NCBI GenBank assembly: GCA_002695115.1
Contig: NZOA01000044.1
Location: 20,502 to 36,109 of the forward strand
Direction: 5' to 3'
DNA length: 15,608 nt
Origin: Planctomycetota bacterium
Lineage (GTDB): Bacteria > Planctomycetota > UBA8108
In this document: piece by piece, positions 7,734-14,874 of the stretch
Position numbering within the stretch: position 1 is the first letter of the stretch
How the letters are laid out: the number at the start of each line of letters is the position of its first letter
Notes under the pieces: model-generated
What the model saw: only the letters and a program-made list of their open reading frames with translations
What the model was told of the DNA's origin: nothing
Databases searched by the model: none
Program-made: the position numbers and the translations under genes

Positions 7734-7776
7734 CCGGGCGGCGATTCCCCTCAAGGGAGTCCCGCCCGGTTTTTTT
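7734..7776 (+). terminator. Strong intrinsic terminator of the large secreted protein
   Basis: CCGGGCGG (7734-7741) pairs with CCGCCCGG (7762-7769), an inner TCCC/GGGA extends the stem around a CTCAA loop, and seven T follow directly (7770-7776). It lies 34 bases after the stop. A smaller GCGGGC/GCCCGC hairpin precedes it near 7706-7725. Read leftwards, the stem is followed by only a short T run (TTTC), so it may terminate the convergent gene less well. Confidence 0.85.
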
Positions 7777-8791
7777 ACGCCGGCGGCTCCGCCAGCTTGA
7801 TGACCAGCTTGCCCTCATTGCGCCCATCGAAGAGATAGTTGAGCGCGGCGGGAGCCTCCTCGAGACCCTCGACCACGTGAACGTGGTAACGAAGCCTGCC
7901 TTCGCTCACCCATGCGCCGAGCGCCTCGATCGCCTCCGACGCGCGAAGAAAGTAATCGAGCACGATGAACCCCTCCATCCGGGCGCGATGGATCAGCAGG
8001 TTCCCCAGGTTGCGCGGGCCCGGCGGCGGCTCGATGGCGTTGTATTGCGAGATCATCCCGCAGACCACGATTCGAGCCCTGTCGTTGATCCCCGAGAGCG
8101 CGGCCTCGAGGATCTCCCCGCCGACATTATCGAAGTACACGTCGATCCCTTCCGGGCAGCTCGCCGCGAGCGCCTCGGCGACCGGCTCTCTCCTGTAGTT
8201 GACCGCGGCGTCAAAACCCAGCTCAGCGGTAAGCCAGGAACACTTTTCATCGCTGCCGGCGATTCCGACGACCCTGCAGCCATGCAGCTTGCCCAGCTGC
8301 CCCACGAGAGAACCCACGGCGCCCGCCGCGGCGGACACGACCAGGGTCTCGCCCTCGGCCGGCCGCCCCACGTCAAGAAGGCCGAAATACGCGGTCATCC
8401 CTACATGGCCGAAGACCGCGAAATAATCCTCCAGGGGCACGGGAAGCTCCGGCGGCAGCTTCACCAGCGCGCGGGGAGAGGCGAGGGCGTAATCCTGCCA
8501 GCCAAGAAAACCGCTGACGATCTCTCCGGGTTGAAAGTCCTGGTGGCGACTCGATTCGACGACGGCGATGGTGCTCCCGAACATCACGTCGCCGATCCCG
8601 ACCGGGTCGATGTAGGTCTTCCTGCCGGTCATCCAGCCCCGGTTCGCCGGATCGAGAGAGAGGTAGAGGTTGCGCACGAGGAGCTCCCCATCCCCGGGCT
8701 CCGCGACCGGCTCTTCGTGCCAGGAAAAATCGCTCTCCTTCGGGAGCCCGGAGGGTCTCGCCGCCAGCCGCCATTGCCTGTTGAGCGTCAT
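7775..8791 (-). CDS. NAD(P)H-dependent oxidoreductase, zinc-free MDR family (2-alkenal / curcumin / prostaglandin reductase-like)
   Basis: A 338-aa protein, the usual length for the leukotriene B4 12-hydroxydehydrogenase/CurA-like branch of the medium-chain reductases. The family motif YLSLDPANRGWM is at about 43-54, followed by GMTAYFGL (131-138), the Rossmann dinucleotide loop SAAAGAVGSLVGQLG (about 153-167) and DNVGGE in the second half. The zinc-binding Cys/His set of alcohol dehydrogenases is absent. These enzymes reduce the C=C bond of alpha,beta-unsaturated aldehydes and ketones with NADPH; the substrate here cannot be read from sequence. I took the ATG at 8791 (MTLNRQW, GGAG upstream) over an in-frame TTG at 8842. 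The stop codon lies in the T-tract of the convergent terminator. It is divergent from the M16 operon with 138 bp between starts. Confidence 0.9.
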   Translation of the reverse strand: MTLNRQWRLAARPSGLPKESDFSWHEEPVAEPGDGELLVRNLYLSLDPANRGWMTGRKTYIDPVGIGDVMFGSTIAVVESSRHQDFQPGEIVSGFLGWQDYALASPRALVKLPPELPVPLEDYFAVFGHVGMTAYFGLLDVGRPAEGETLVVSAAAGAVGSLVGQLGKLHGCRVVGIAGSDEKCSWLTAELGFDAAVNYRREPVAEALAASCPEGIDVYFDNVGGEILEAALSGINDRARIVVCGMISQYNAIEPPPGPRNLGNLLIHRARMEGFIVLDYFLRASEAIEALGAWVSEGRLRYHVHVVEGLEEAPAALNYLFDGRNEGKLVIKLAEPPA

Positions 8792-8841
8792 CCTGGTCTC
8801 CGCCTGTGAAAAAATCGCGCGGGAGCTGAAGCTTCCCCGCA

Positions 8842-8870
8842 ATAATGCTCTCCGCCAACCCGCGGAGCAA
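8842..8870 (-). promoter_or_regulatory. Weak candidate promoter of the oxidoreductase with an overlapping inverted repeat
   Basis: On the minus strand TTGCTC (8870-8865) and CATTAT (8847-8842) are 17 bases apart, each matching four of six consensus positions. An inverted repeat CTCCGC/GCGGAG with a 6-nt loop (8850-8867) covers the spacer and part of the -35. This could be an operator or chance in GC-rich DNA. Confidence 0.3.
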
Positions 8871-8916
8871 GAGGCTTACGGCCTCAATCCGAGCTGGACT
8901 GGAAAACGAGACCGGG

Positions 8917-8922
8917 TTAAAT
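8917..8922 (+). promoter_or_regulatory. Candidate -10 box implying a leaderless M16 transcript
   Basis: TTAAAT ends 7 bases before the A of ATG 8930, the usual distance from a -10 box to the transcription start. No Shine-Dalgarno sequence is present before this ATG, and an in-frame TAA at 8918-8920 excludes any start further upstream. No good -35 is visible. Confidence 0.35.
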
Positions 8923-8929
8923 AGCGCCT

Positions 8930-10309
8930 ATGCCTGGACACCTCAAAACGAACCGCCTGGCGATCGCCGCCCTGGCGGCGCTGGCCGTGGCTCTGCCGGG
9001 AAGCTTCGCCGCCTCCCAGGAGATCGCCTTTGAACACTACACCCTTCCCAACGGGCTGACGGTCATCCTGCACGAAGACCATCGCCTGCCGCGGGTGGCG
9101 GTCAATCTCTGGTACTACGTCGGCTCCAAGGATGAGCCGAAGGGGCGCTCCGGCTTTGCCCACCTCTTTGAGCACCTCATGTTCATGGGCACAGAGAAGG
9201 TTCCCATAGGACAATTCGACACCATCATGGAGGGAGCCGGCGGCTCCAATAACGCTACAACCTCCAGCGACCGAACAAATTACTTCGAGAGCGGACCGCG
9301 CGAGCTCCTCGAGCTCTTTCTCTTCCTCGAGGCGGACCGCATGACAGGTCTGTCCCAGGCCATGACCCTCCAGAAGCTCAACACCCAGCGCGGCGTCGTC
9401 CGCAACGAACGTCGCCAGAGCTATGAGAACCGCCCCTACGGAAAACTGTGGCTTGAGATTCCCGCCCTCATCTTCCCGCCAGGACACCCCTACCACCACC
9501 CCGTGATCGGCTCGCACGAGGACCTCGAAAACGCGTCGGTCTCCGATGTCGTCGGCTTCTTCAGGCAATTCTACTTCCCCGGCAACGCCTCGCTGGCTAT
9601 CGCCGGGGACTTCAAGCCCGCGGAGGCAAAAGCGCTCGTGGAAAAATACTTCGGCTCGATCCCCGCCAGGCCGGCCATCAAAAGGAAAAAACCGCCGCCC
9701 CCGAAAACAGACGGGGTCCTGCGCAAGACCCTCACCGACGTGGTTGAGCTGCCACTGGCCTGTTTCGTCTGGCACTCCCCCTCCTTCTATTTAGAGGGAG
9801 ATGCGGACATGGACATCCTCGCCAACGCGCTGGCCGGCGGCAAGTCCAGCCGGCTCTACAAACGCCTCGTATACGACAGGAAGCTGGCGCAGAATGTCTC
9901 CGCCTGGCAGAGTTCGAGCCTCCTGGGCTCAGAATTCGTTATCCAGGTCTTCGCCCTGCCGGGGCAGGACACAAAGGAAAACCTCAAGCGCCTGAGTGTG
10001 ATTGAAAAAGAGGTGGATGCCATCATCGCCGAGATCCAGGAGGGCGGCGCATCCGGGCGTGAGATCGGCAGGGCCCGGAATTCTATGGAATCCTCTTTCT
10101 GGACGGATCTCGAGAGCATCGAGGAGAAGGCCGACCTGCTGAATCGCTACCTCTTTCACTTCGGCAACCCCGGGGCTATCGGCCGGGACCTCGCCAGGTA
10201 TTCCAAGATCACTCCGGCGACCACGGCAACCTGGGCGAAAAGGATCCTCGACCCGCAGGCCCGGCTGATCCTGCATATCCTGCCCGAGGAGAAGGAGGGG
10301 AAACAATGA
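8930..10309 (+). CDS. M16 family zinc metallopeptidase, catalytic (HxxEH) subunit
   Basis: A 459-aa protein with a Sec-type signal peptide (basic start, hydrophobic AIAALAALAVALPG, likely cleavage around residues 27-30), so it should act in the periplasm or outside. The inverted zinc motif HLFEH is at 78-82 (His78, Glu81, His82). The third zinc ligand is probably Glu160 in RGVVRNERRQSYENRPYG, 78 residues after His82, the expected spacing. The C-terminal M16 domain keeps the SSRLYKRL segment, but the Arg and Tyr that bind substrate in single-chain relatives are Val314 and Gln321. M16 enzymes close over short peptides or unfolded segments and cleave inside them. The next gene overlaps by ATGA and encodes the complementary partner. 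The start is fixed by an upstream in-frame stop; there is no Shine-Dalgarno site. Confidence 0.94.
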   Translation: MPGHLKTNRLAIAALAALAVALPGSFAASQEIAFEHYTLPNGLTVILHEDHRLPRVAVNLWYYVGSKDEPKGRSGFAHLFEHLMFMGTEKVPIGQFDTIMEGAGGSNNATTSSDRTNYFESGPRELLELFLFLEADRMTGLSQAMTLQKLNTQRGVVRNERRQSYENRPYGKLWLEIPALIFPPGHPYHHPVIGSHEDLENASVSDVVGFFRQFYFPGNASLAIAGDFKPAEAKALVEKYFGSIPARPAIKRKKPPPPKTDGVLRKTLTDVVELPLACFVWHSPSFYLEGDADMDILANALAGGKSSRLYKRLVYDRKLAQNVSAWQSSSLLGSEFVIQVFALPGQDTKENLKRLSVIEKEVDAIIAEIQEGGASGREIGRARNSMESSFWTDLESIEEKADLLNRYLFHFGNPGAIGRDLARYSKITPATTATWAKRILDPQARLILHILPEEKEGKQ

Positions 10310-11838
10310 GATCCGCGCCCAGTAAAACAGCTCCCCCCAGGTGCGCTTCCGGCCTCTGGGCGGTCGCGGCGATTCTTCTGATCGGCGGCTGCGCGGCGCC
10401 GACCAAGCAGGCGGAAGTTCCGATCCCGGGGGTTTCCTCGGCCGTGGTCTCGCTGCCCGATCCCGAGATCCTCAAGCTCAGCAACGGCCTGGAGGTCTGG
10501 CTGATCCACTCCGACCATGTTCCGCTGGTTGATGTATCTCTGATCGTGCGGTCAGGCTCCTCCTCGGATCCGAAGGGAAAGGAGGGACTCCTGTCCCTCT
10601 CCATGGACATGATGGATGAAGGAACCGGGCAGCTGAACTCCATCGCGCTCGCCGATGAAATCCAGTTCCTCGGCGCCAGCCTCGATCTCTCGACCGGAAA
10701 AGACTACAGCTCCATCGGGCTGCGAGTCCTCAAGCGTAACTTCCCCGCCGCCTTCGGACTCTTTACCGACATCCTGCTGCGGCCCTCCTTTTCAGAGCAG
10801 GAATGGGAGCGGACCAGGAGGCTGTCCCTCAACGACCTCAAACAGCGAGAAGAGCGCCCGACCTCTGTCGCCCGGATCGTTGGAGACCGCCTCTTCTACG
10901 GCGAGGGGCATCCCTACTCGCATCCCGAGGATGGGTACCTGGAATCCGTTCGCGGGATCAGCCTGGCGGAAATCAGAAAGGCCCACGCGGCTGTCTTCCG
11001 TCCCGGGAACGCTGTTCTTCTGATTACCGGGGATTTTGAGCCTGCCGCGCTTCGCCGGGAGCTTGAGGAGCACTTCTCGGGCTGGAAAGGCCCTCCTGCC
11101 GCGCTTCCCGAAAAAGCCGCCCATCCAGGGGCCCTGGCTGCACAACAGCTGGTTGTTGTCGACAAGCCCGGGGCCGCCCAGACGGTGATCCGCATCTACC
11201 TAGACGGAAAAAGATACGAGAGCCCGGAGGCTCCATATCTGGCGCTCGCCAATACCATATTCGGCGGAACCTTCACCAGCCGCCTGAACTCCAACCTCCG
11301 GGAGGAGAAGAAGATCACCTATGGCGCCCGCAGCGGTCTCGCATCGAGACGCCTCTGGGGGCATCTCGTCGCCAGCTCCTCGGTAGAGTCAGGCGCTACG
11401 GCCCTGGGAATCTCCGAGTTCTTCAGAGAGTTCCAGGAGATGGCGCGGGGCTCCATGAGAAAAGGCGAGCTGCGGAAGGCGGCCTCTACCCAGCGCAGCC
11501 GCCTCATCGAAAGCCTCCAGACCCAGGCCGGTCTGCTCGGCATCTACTCAACCGCAGCCGCCCTGAATCTCGAGCCGACCGAGAGACGCACCTTCTACGC
11601 TGCCATGGCAACGGCCGGAGAAAAAGACCTGGAGGAAATCTCGAAGAAAATCTACCTCTGGGAGGATACCCTCGTGGTCCTGGTCGGAGACCGCCGCGTG
11701 ATCGACCAGGCCCTTGAGGAGCTCAGAAAAAACGGCCGCGCCAGGGGCGGAGGGCCCCTCAAAAATTTCCACCTGCCTCAAGCGAAATATTTCACCCGTG
11801 AAGGCCTGCCCGAGGCCGCCGACGGCACGGAAAAATAG
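10306..11838 (+). CDS. M16 family peptidase-like lipoprotein, non-catalytic (Arg/Tyr) subunit
   Basis: A 510-aa protein. A signal sequence ends in the lipobox LLIGGC with Cys29, so it is probably lipid-anchored. The M16 fold is recognisable from LSNGLEVWLI (about 58-67), SGSSSDPKGKEGL, the GHPYSHPEDG loop (201-210), RPGNAVLLITGDF (232-244) and FGGTFTSRLNSNLREEKKIT (319-338). Aligned with its neighbour, HLFEH becomes SLSMD (97-101), so it cannot hold zinc. It keeps Arg332 and Tyr339, with the R-x6-Y spacing that binds substrate in M16 proteins. This split is known from two-subunit bacterial M16B peptidases such as the Sphingomonas A1 pair. ATGA overlap with the catalytic gene and a strong GGAGGGG site indicate coupled, probably equimolar synthesis. 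Confidence 0.92.
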   Translation: MRSAPSKTAPPRCASGLWAVAAILLIGGCAAPTKQAEVPIPGVSSAVVSLPDPEILKLSNGLEVWLIHSDHVPLVDVSLIVRSGSSSDPKGKEGLLSLSMDMMDEGTGQLNSIALADEIQFLGASLDLSTGKDYSSIGLRVLKRNFPAAFGLFTDILLRPSFSEQEWERTRRLSLNDLKQREERPTSVARIVGDRLFYGEGHPYSHPEDGYLESVRGISLAEIRKAHAAVFRPGNAVLLITGDFEPAALRRELEEHFSGWKGPPAALPEKAAHPGALAAQQLVVVDKPGAAQTVIRIYLDGKRYESPEAPYLALANTIFGGTFTSRLNSNLREEKKITYGARSGLASRRLWGHLVASSSVESGATALGISEFFREFQEMARGSMRKGELRKAASTQRSRLIESLQTQAGLLGIYSTAAALNLEPTERRTFYAAMATAGEKDLEEISKKIYLWEDTLVVLVGDRRVIDQALEELRKNGRARGGGPLKNFHLPQAKYFTREGLPEAADGTEK

Positions 11839-11853
11839 TCCGGAGGGGAACGC

Positions 11854-12681
11854 ATGACGAAGAACCCTCTGGCCAGGCCCGAACCCGGGTCCCCCACTCT
11901 CGAGGTGTTCCGCAAATATTTCCACCTCGAGCCCCAGGAGTCCGCCGCCCTGCTCGTCGAGAATGTCGCCACGGCCTTCTCCTCCATCCCTTACGAAAAC
12001 CTGACCAAGATCCTCAAACAGGACCATGAAGGCCAACGGGCGGCCCGGAGATGCCCCGAGGAGGTGATCGAGGATCACATACGCCTTGGAAGCGGCGGCA
12101 CCTGCTTTTCCCTCACCGCCGCGCTCCTTCATATTCTGCGGGCTCTCGGCCTGCGGGCCGAGCCCATCCTGGCCGACCGTCACTACGGAGACAACACCCA
12201 CTGCGCCCTGCTGGTCTGGCTCAACGAGCGGCCCCACCTGCTCGATCCGGGCTATCTCATTCTCAGGCCCCTGCCGCTGCCGGAAGGCGAAGAGACCAGC
12301 CGGATTGTCCCGACCTCCTTCAACGAGCTCCTTCTCAAGCACAGGGAGGATGGCTCCAGAGTCGAGCTTCACACCAGCCAGCAGGGAAACACCTCCCACC
12401 GGCTGACCTTCAAGGCGGAACCCGCTGAAGACAGCGACTTCCTTGACGCCTGGGATGCATCCTTCGGCTGGGACATGATGCGCTATCCTCTCCTGACGAG
12501 GGTCCGTAGCGCCGAGCAGCTCTACCTGCAGGGCTCCCGCTTCCAGCGGCGTTCACGCGAGACGGTCGAGCGCGCCGAGCTTTCGGCTGCCCCGGAGATC
12601 GCCAGCGCCTTCGGAATCGAGGAAGGTCTCGTCGCCCGCGCGCTCGCCCTCTTCTCCAGGCGGGGAGAAGAATATGACTGA
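11854..12681 (+). CDS. Arylamine N-acetyltransferase-like acyltransferase
   Basis: A 275-aa protein, the normal NAT length, without a signal peptide and therefore cytoplasmic. The Cys-His-Asp triad of the NAT/transglutaminase-like fold is visible: Cys84 in GSGGTCFSL (79-87), His116 in NTHCALLV (114-121) and Asp131 in LLDPGY (129-134). The His-to-Asp spacing of 15 matches classical NATs; Cys-to-His is 32, against about 38. The nucleophile loop reads GGTCFSLT where classical NATs have RGG-x-CFE-x-N, so the conserved Glu and Asn are replaced. NATs move an acyl group from CoA to an arylamine or hydrazine, and relatives form macrolactams. With this altered loop the true acceptor is unknown. It starts 15 bases after the M16 lipoprotein stop with GGAGGGG as ribosome site, and its end overlaps the next gene by 8 bases. 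Confidence 0.8.
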   Translation: MTKNPLARPEPGSPTLEVFRKYFHLEPQESAALLVENVATAFSSIPYENLTKILKQDHEGQRAARRCPEEVIEDHIRLGSGGTCFSLTAALLHILRALGLRAEPILADRHYGDNTHCALLVWLNERPHLLDPGYLILRPLPLPEGEETSRIVPTSFNELLLKHREDGSRVELHTSQQGNTSHRLTFKAEPAEDSDFLDAWDASFGWDMMRYPLLTRVRSAEQLYLQGSRFQRRSRETVERAELSAAPEIASAFGIEEGLVARALALFSRRGEEYD

Positions 12682-13198
12682 AGAGCGTTCCCCGGAGCCC
12701 GTAAAGCTGATCGTGGCGGCCCTGTGCTCGAGCCCCCGGGCTCTCGAGCGCGGCATCGAAGGCCTCCGGGCCCGCCGCGGCGACATCGACCACCAGGGGC
12801 CTCCCCGGCCCTTCGACCTGAGCGCCTACTACGAAGAGGAGATGGGGACCGGGCTCCAGCGCTCCATCCTCTCCTTTGACCGGCTGGCCTCGCCCGGCGA
12901 GCTGGTCGACTTCAAGCATGAGTGCGTCGAGCTGGAGCGCTCCCTGGCCGGGACATCCGGGCGGAGGGCCAACCTCGATGCCGGCTACCTCGATCACGGC
13001 AAGCTGGTGCTCGCTTCGCTGAAGCCGGCCGGCCAGAAGATCTACCTCGCGCGGGGAGTCTACGCCGACCTTGTCGCGCGCTACGGAAGAGGGAGCTACC
13101 GTCCCCTCGAGTGGACCTTCCCGGACATCTCCGCCGGGCTCTACGACCGGGAGCTCGGCGAGATTCGCGCGCGCTACCTCGAACAGCTCCAGGGCTGA
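12674..13198 (+). CDS. DUF4416 family protein of unknown function
   Basis: A 174-aa protein with no signal peptide or membrane segment. It matches the pattern I know for DUF4416: PVKLIVAALCSS at the start (9-20), PFDLSAYYEEEMGTGLQRS (46-64), LSFDRLASPGELVDFKHEC (66-84), the ANLDAGYLDHGKLVLASLKP block (98-117), QKIYLARGVYADL (120-132) and a C-terminal PLEWTFPDI (142-150). No function is established for the family. The conserved Tyr-Glu-Glu-Glu-Met-Gly and NLD-x-GYL motifs look like binding or catalytic surface but are not interpretable from sequence. The ATG overlaps the NAT-like gene by 8 bases and GGGGAGAAG precedes it, so it belongs to the same transcript. Members occur in planctomycetes, deltaproteobacteria and related groups. 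Confidence 0.85.
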   Translation: MTEERSPEPVKLIVAALCSSPRALERGIEGLRARRGDIDHQGPPRPFDLSAYYEEEMGTGLQRSILSFDRLASPGELVDFKHECVELERSLAGTSGRRANLDAGYLDHGKLVLASLKPAGQKIYLARGVYADLVARYGRGSYRPLEWTFPDISAGLYDRELGEIRARYLEQLQG

Positions 13199-13203
13199 AT
13201 CCC

Positions 13204-13232
13204 GGGATGGGATTGATGGATGGGTGGGGGGG
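13204..13232 (+). other. G-rich tract, possible G-quadruplex, upstream of the sulfatase gene
   Basis: Three GGG runs (13204-13206, 13209-13211, 13222-13224) and a G7 run (13226-13232) lie in the 84-bp gap after DUF4416. Loops of 2, 10 and 1 bases separate them; the 10-base loop exceeds the strict 1-7 rule, so folding is only possible. Confidence 0.35.
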
Positions 13233-13282
13233 CGAGCGAGTATCCTGACGGTTTCCATCTCCAAGCAAGGAAGACCTGTCCC

Positions 13283-14731
13283 ATGAAGCTCATCAGGATA
13301 CTCTCCATCGCCGCCCTGGCCTGCCTGGGGGCCCGGGCCGCCAGCGCCGCCCATCCGAATATCGTTTTCGTTCTCGCCGATGACCTCGGAGCCGGGGACC
13401 TCGGCTGCTACAACCGGGATTCGAAGGTCCCGACCCCGAACATGGACAAGCTGGCCGGCGAGGGCGTGCGCTTCACCGATGCCCACTCTCCATCATCGGT
13501 CTGCACACCGACGCGCTACGGCGTCCTGACCGGTCGCTATTGCTGGCGAACGCGCCTCAAGAGCGGCGTGCTCTGGGGCGATGGGACGCTCCTGATCGAC
13601 CCCGCGAGACTGACCGTCGGCAAGCTCCTGCAGAAGAGCGGCTACACCACCGGCGCCGTCGGGAAGTGGCACCTCGGCTTCGGCGCGGGCAAGAAAGCCG
13701 ACTATTCAAAGCCCCTCACCCCGGGAGCCAACGATGTGGGCTTCGATTACTTCTTCGGTATTCCCTCGTCGCTCGACATTCCGCCCTACCTCTACGTCCG
13801 CAACAACCTGCCCGTCAAGCCGCTGAGCACGAAGGTGGCCGGCAGCAAGCATCGCAGACAGAAGGGCGGGGGGTTCTGGAGGGCCGGACAGGTCTCTGAA
13901 GATTTCAAGCATATCGAGGTGCTGCCGAGGATCGCCAGCGAGGCGGTAAAATTCATCGAGCGCAGCAGCGGCAACCCCGCCACCCAGCCCTTCTTTCTCT
14001 ATTTCCCCCTCACCGCGCCCCACACCCCCTGGCTGCCTGTGAAGGAATTTCGCGGCAGGAGCAAGGCGGGCCACTACGGCGACTTCGTAGCCCAGGTCGA
14101 TCACGTCATCGGCCAGGTTGCCGCCGCCCTGGAGAAAAGCGGCCAGGCGAAGAACACCCTGCTGATCGTGACCAGCGACAACGGCTCTCACTGGCCGGTG
14201 AGCGACGTCAAAAAGTTCAAGCACGCGGCCAATGGCAACACCCGCGGGCAGAAGGCCGATATCTGGGATGGCGGCCACCGGGTGCCTTTCCTCGCGCGCT
14301 GGCCCGGCAGGATCAAGCCCGGCACCTCCAACGATGAGACCATCTGCCTGAGCGACCTGATGGCGACAGCCGCCGCGATCGTCGGAGAGAAGCTGCCGCC
14401 AAACGCGGGGGAAGACAGCTACAACATTCTCCCCGCCCTGCTGGGAGAAACCCTCGAGCGCCCGATCCGCGAAGCGACGGTCCATCACTCCGTCTCCGGC
14501 ATGTTCGCCCTGCGCCAGGGGAGCTGGAAGCTCATCGTCGGACGCGGCTCAGGCGGCTTCACGGCGCCTCGCAAGATCAAGCCAAAGCCCGGAGAGCCGG
14601 CCGGCCAGCTCTACAACCTCGCCGCCGACCCGCGGGAGGAAAAGAACCTCTACCAGGAAAAGCCCGAGGTGGTCACGCGGCTGAGAAAGCTGCTCAACAA
14701 ATACCGCAAGGAGGGGCGCAGCGCCCCCTGA
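13283..14731 (+). CDS. Secreted sulfatase, formylglycine-dependent (family S1)
   Basis: A 482-aa protein with a signal peptide (residues 1-22, cleavage after ASA). The sulfatase signature SSVCTPTRYGVLTGR (71-85) contains Cys74, to be converted to formylglycine by an FGE enzyme not encoded here. Metal and active-site landmarks are VLADDLGAGDLG (30-41, Asp33/Asp34), GKWHLG (127-132), APHTPW (245-250), TSDNG (297-301, Asp299/Asn300) and Lys324 in RGQKADIWDGGHRVPF. It hydrolyses a sulfate ester, probably on a sulfated polysaccharide in the periplasm or outside; the substrate subfamily cannot be assigned by eye. The ATG at 13283 is chosen for the signal peptide directly behind it; AAGGAAG lies 9 bases upstream. 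It follows DUF4416 by 84 bp and may share the operon's transcript or have its own promoter. Confidence 0.95.
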   Translation: MKLIRILSIAALACLGARAASAAHPNIVFVLADDLGAGDLGCYNRDSKVPTPNMDKLAGEGVRFTDAHSPSSVCTPTRYGVLTGRYCWRTRLKSGVLWGDGTLLIDPARLTVGKLLQKSGYTTGAVGKWHLGFGAGKKADYSKPLTPGANDVGFDYFFGIPSSLDIPPYLYVRNNLPVKPLSTKVAGSKHRRQKGGGFWRAGQVSEDFKHIEVLPRIASEAVKFIERSSGNPATQPFFLYFPLTAPHTPWLPVKEFRGRSKAGHYGDFVAQVDHVIGQVAAALEKSGQAKNTLLIVTSDNGSHWPVSDVKKFKHAANGNTRGQKADIWDGGHRVPFLARWPGRIKPGTSNDETICLSDLMATAAAIVGEKLPPNAGEDSYNILPALLGETLERPIREATVHHSVSGMFALRQGSWKLIVGRGSGGFTAPRKIKPKPGEPAGQLYNLAADPREEKNLYQEKPEVVTRLRKLLNKYRKEGRSAP

Positions 14732-14747
14732 GCGGCCGCAAGGCCGC
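14732..14747 (+). terminator. GNRA-loop hairpin after the sulfatase, weak terminator candidate
   Basis: GCGGCC-GCAA-GGCCGC begins right after the sulfatase stop and is a perfect 6-bp stem with a GNRA tetraloop. It is followed by CTTCGTT, not a T-run, so it may be a 3'-end stabilising hairpin or a weak terminator. Confidence 0.35.
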
Positions 14748-14794
14748 CTTCGTTCCCACGGCCTCTTGGCATAGCCCGGGAGCCGAACGACGGG

Positions 14795-14804
14795 TATGAT
14801 ATAC
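14795..14804 (+). promoter_or_regulatory. Weak -10-like sequence before the last gene
   Basis: TATGATATAC is the only AT-rich hexamer-like site in the 143-bp gap. It contains TATGAT (five of six consensus positions) and a TG that could act as an extended -10. No -35 stands at the right distance (TTGGCA is 23 bases away), so this is tentative. A perfect 7-bp hairpin, TCAGCCG/CGGCTGA (14827-14846, 6-nt loop), would lie in the leader. Confidence 0.3.
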
Positions 14805-14865
14805 GGATTGGGTTGTTTCCCGGACCTCAGCCGGCTCCGCGGCTGAAAGCTGTGCTTGTATCCAT

Positions 14866-14870
14866 GGAGA
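14866..14870 (+). promoter_or_regulatory. Ribosome binding site for the GTG start at 14875
   Basis: GGAGA lies 4 bases before GTG 14875. The frame has no ATG before residue 87, so this site and the signal peptide behind it decide the start. Confidence 0.6.
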
Positions 14871-14874
14871 TCCC

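Noticed and set aside
11548..12399. 283-codon minus-strand frame opposite the M16 lipoprotein and NAT-like genes
   Set aside because: Shadow of two coding regions with clear family motifs on the plus strand.
12410..13486. 358-codon minus-strand frame opposite the NAT-like, DUF4416 and sulfatase genes
   Set aside because: It crosses three well-supported genes, has no ribosome site or domain, and its composition mirrors the opposite strand.
200..14605. Six copies of the octamer GGCCGGCC
   Set aside because: Only about three times chance expectation at this GC content, mostly inside Ala/Gly/Pro codons, with no spacing pattern; not treated as a signal.
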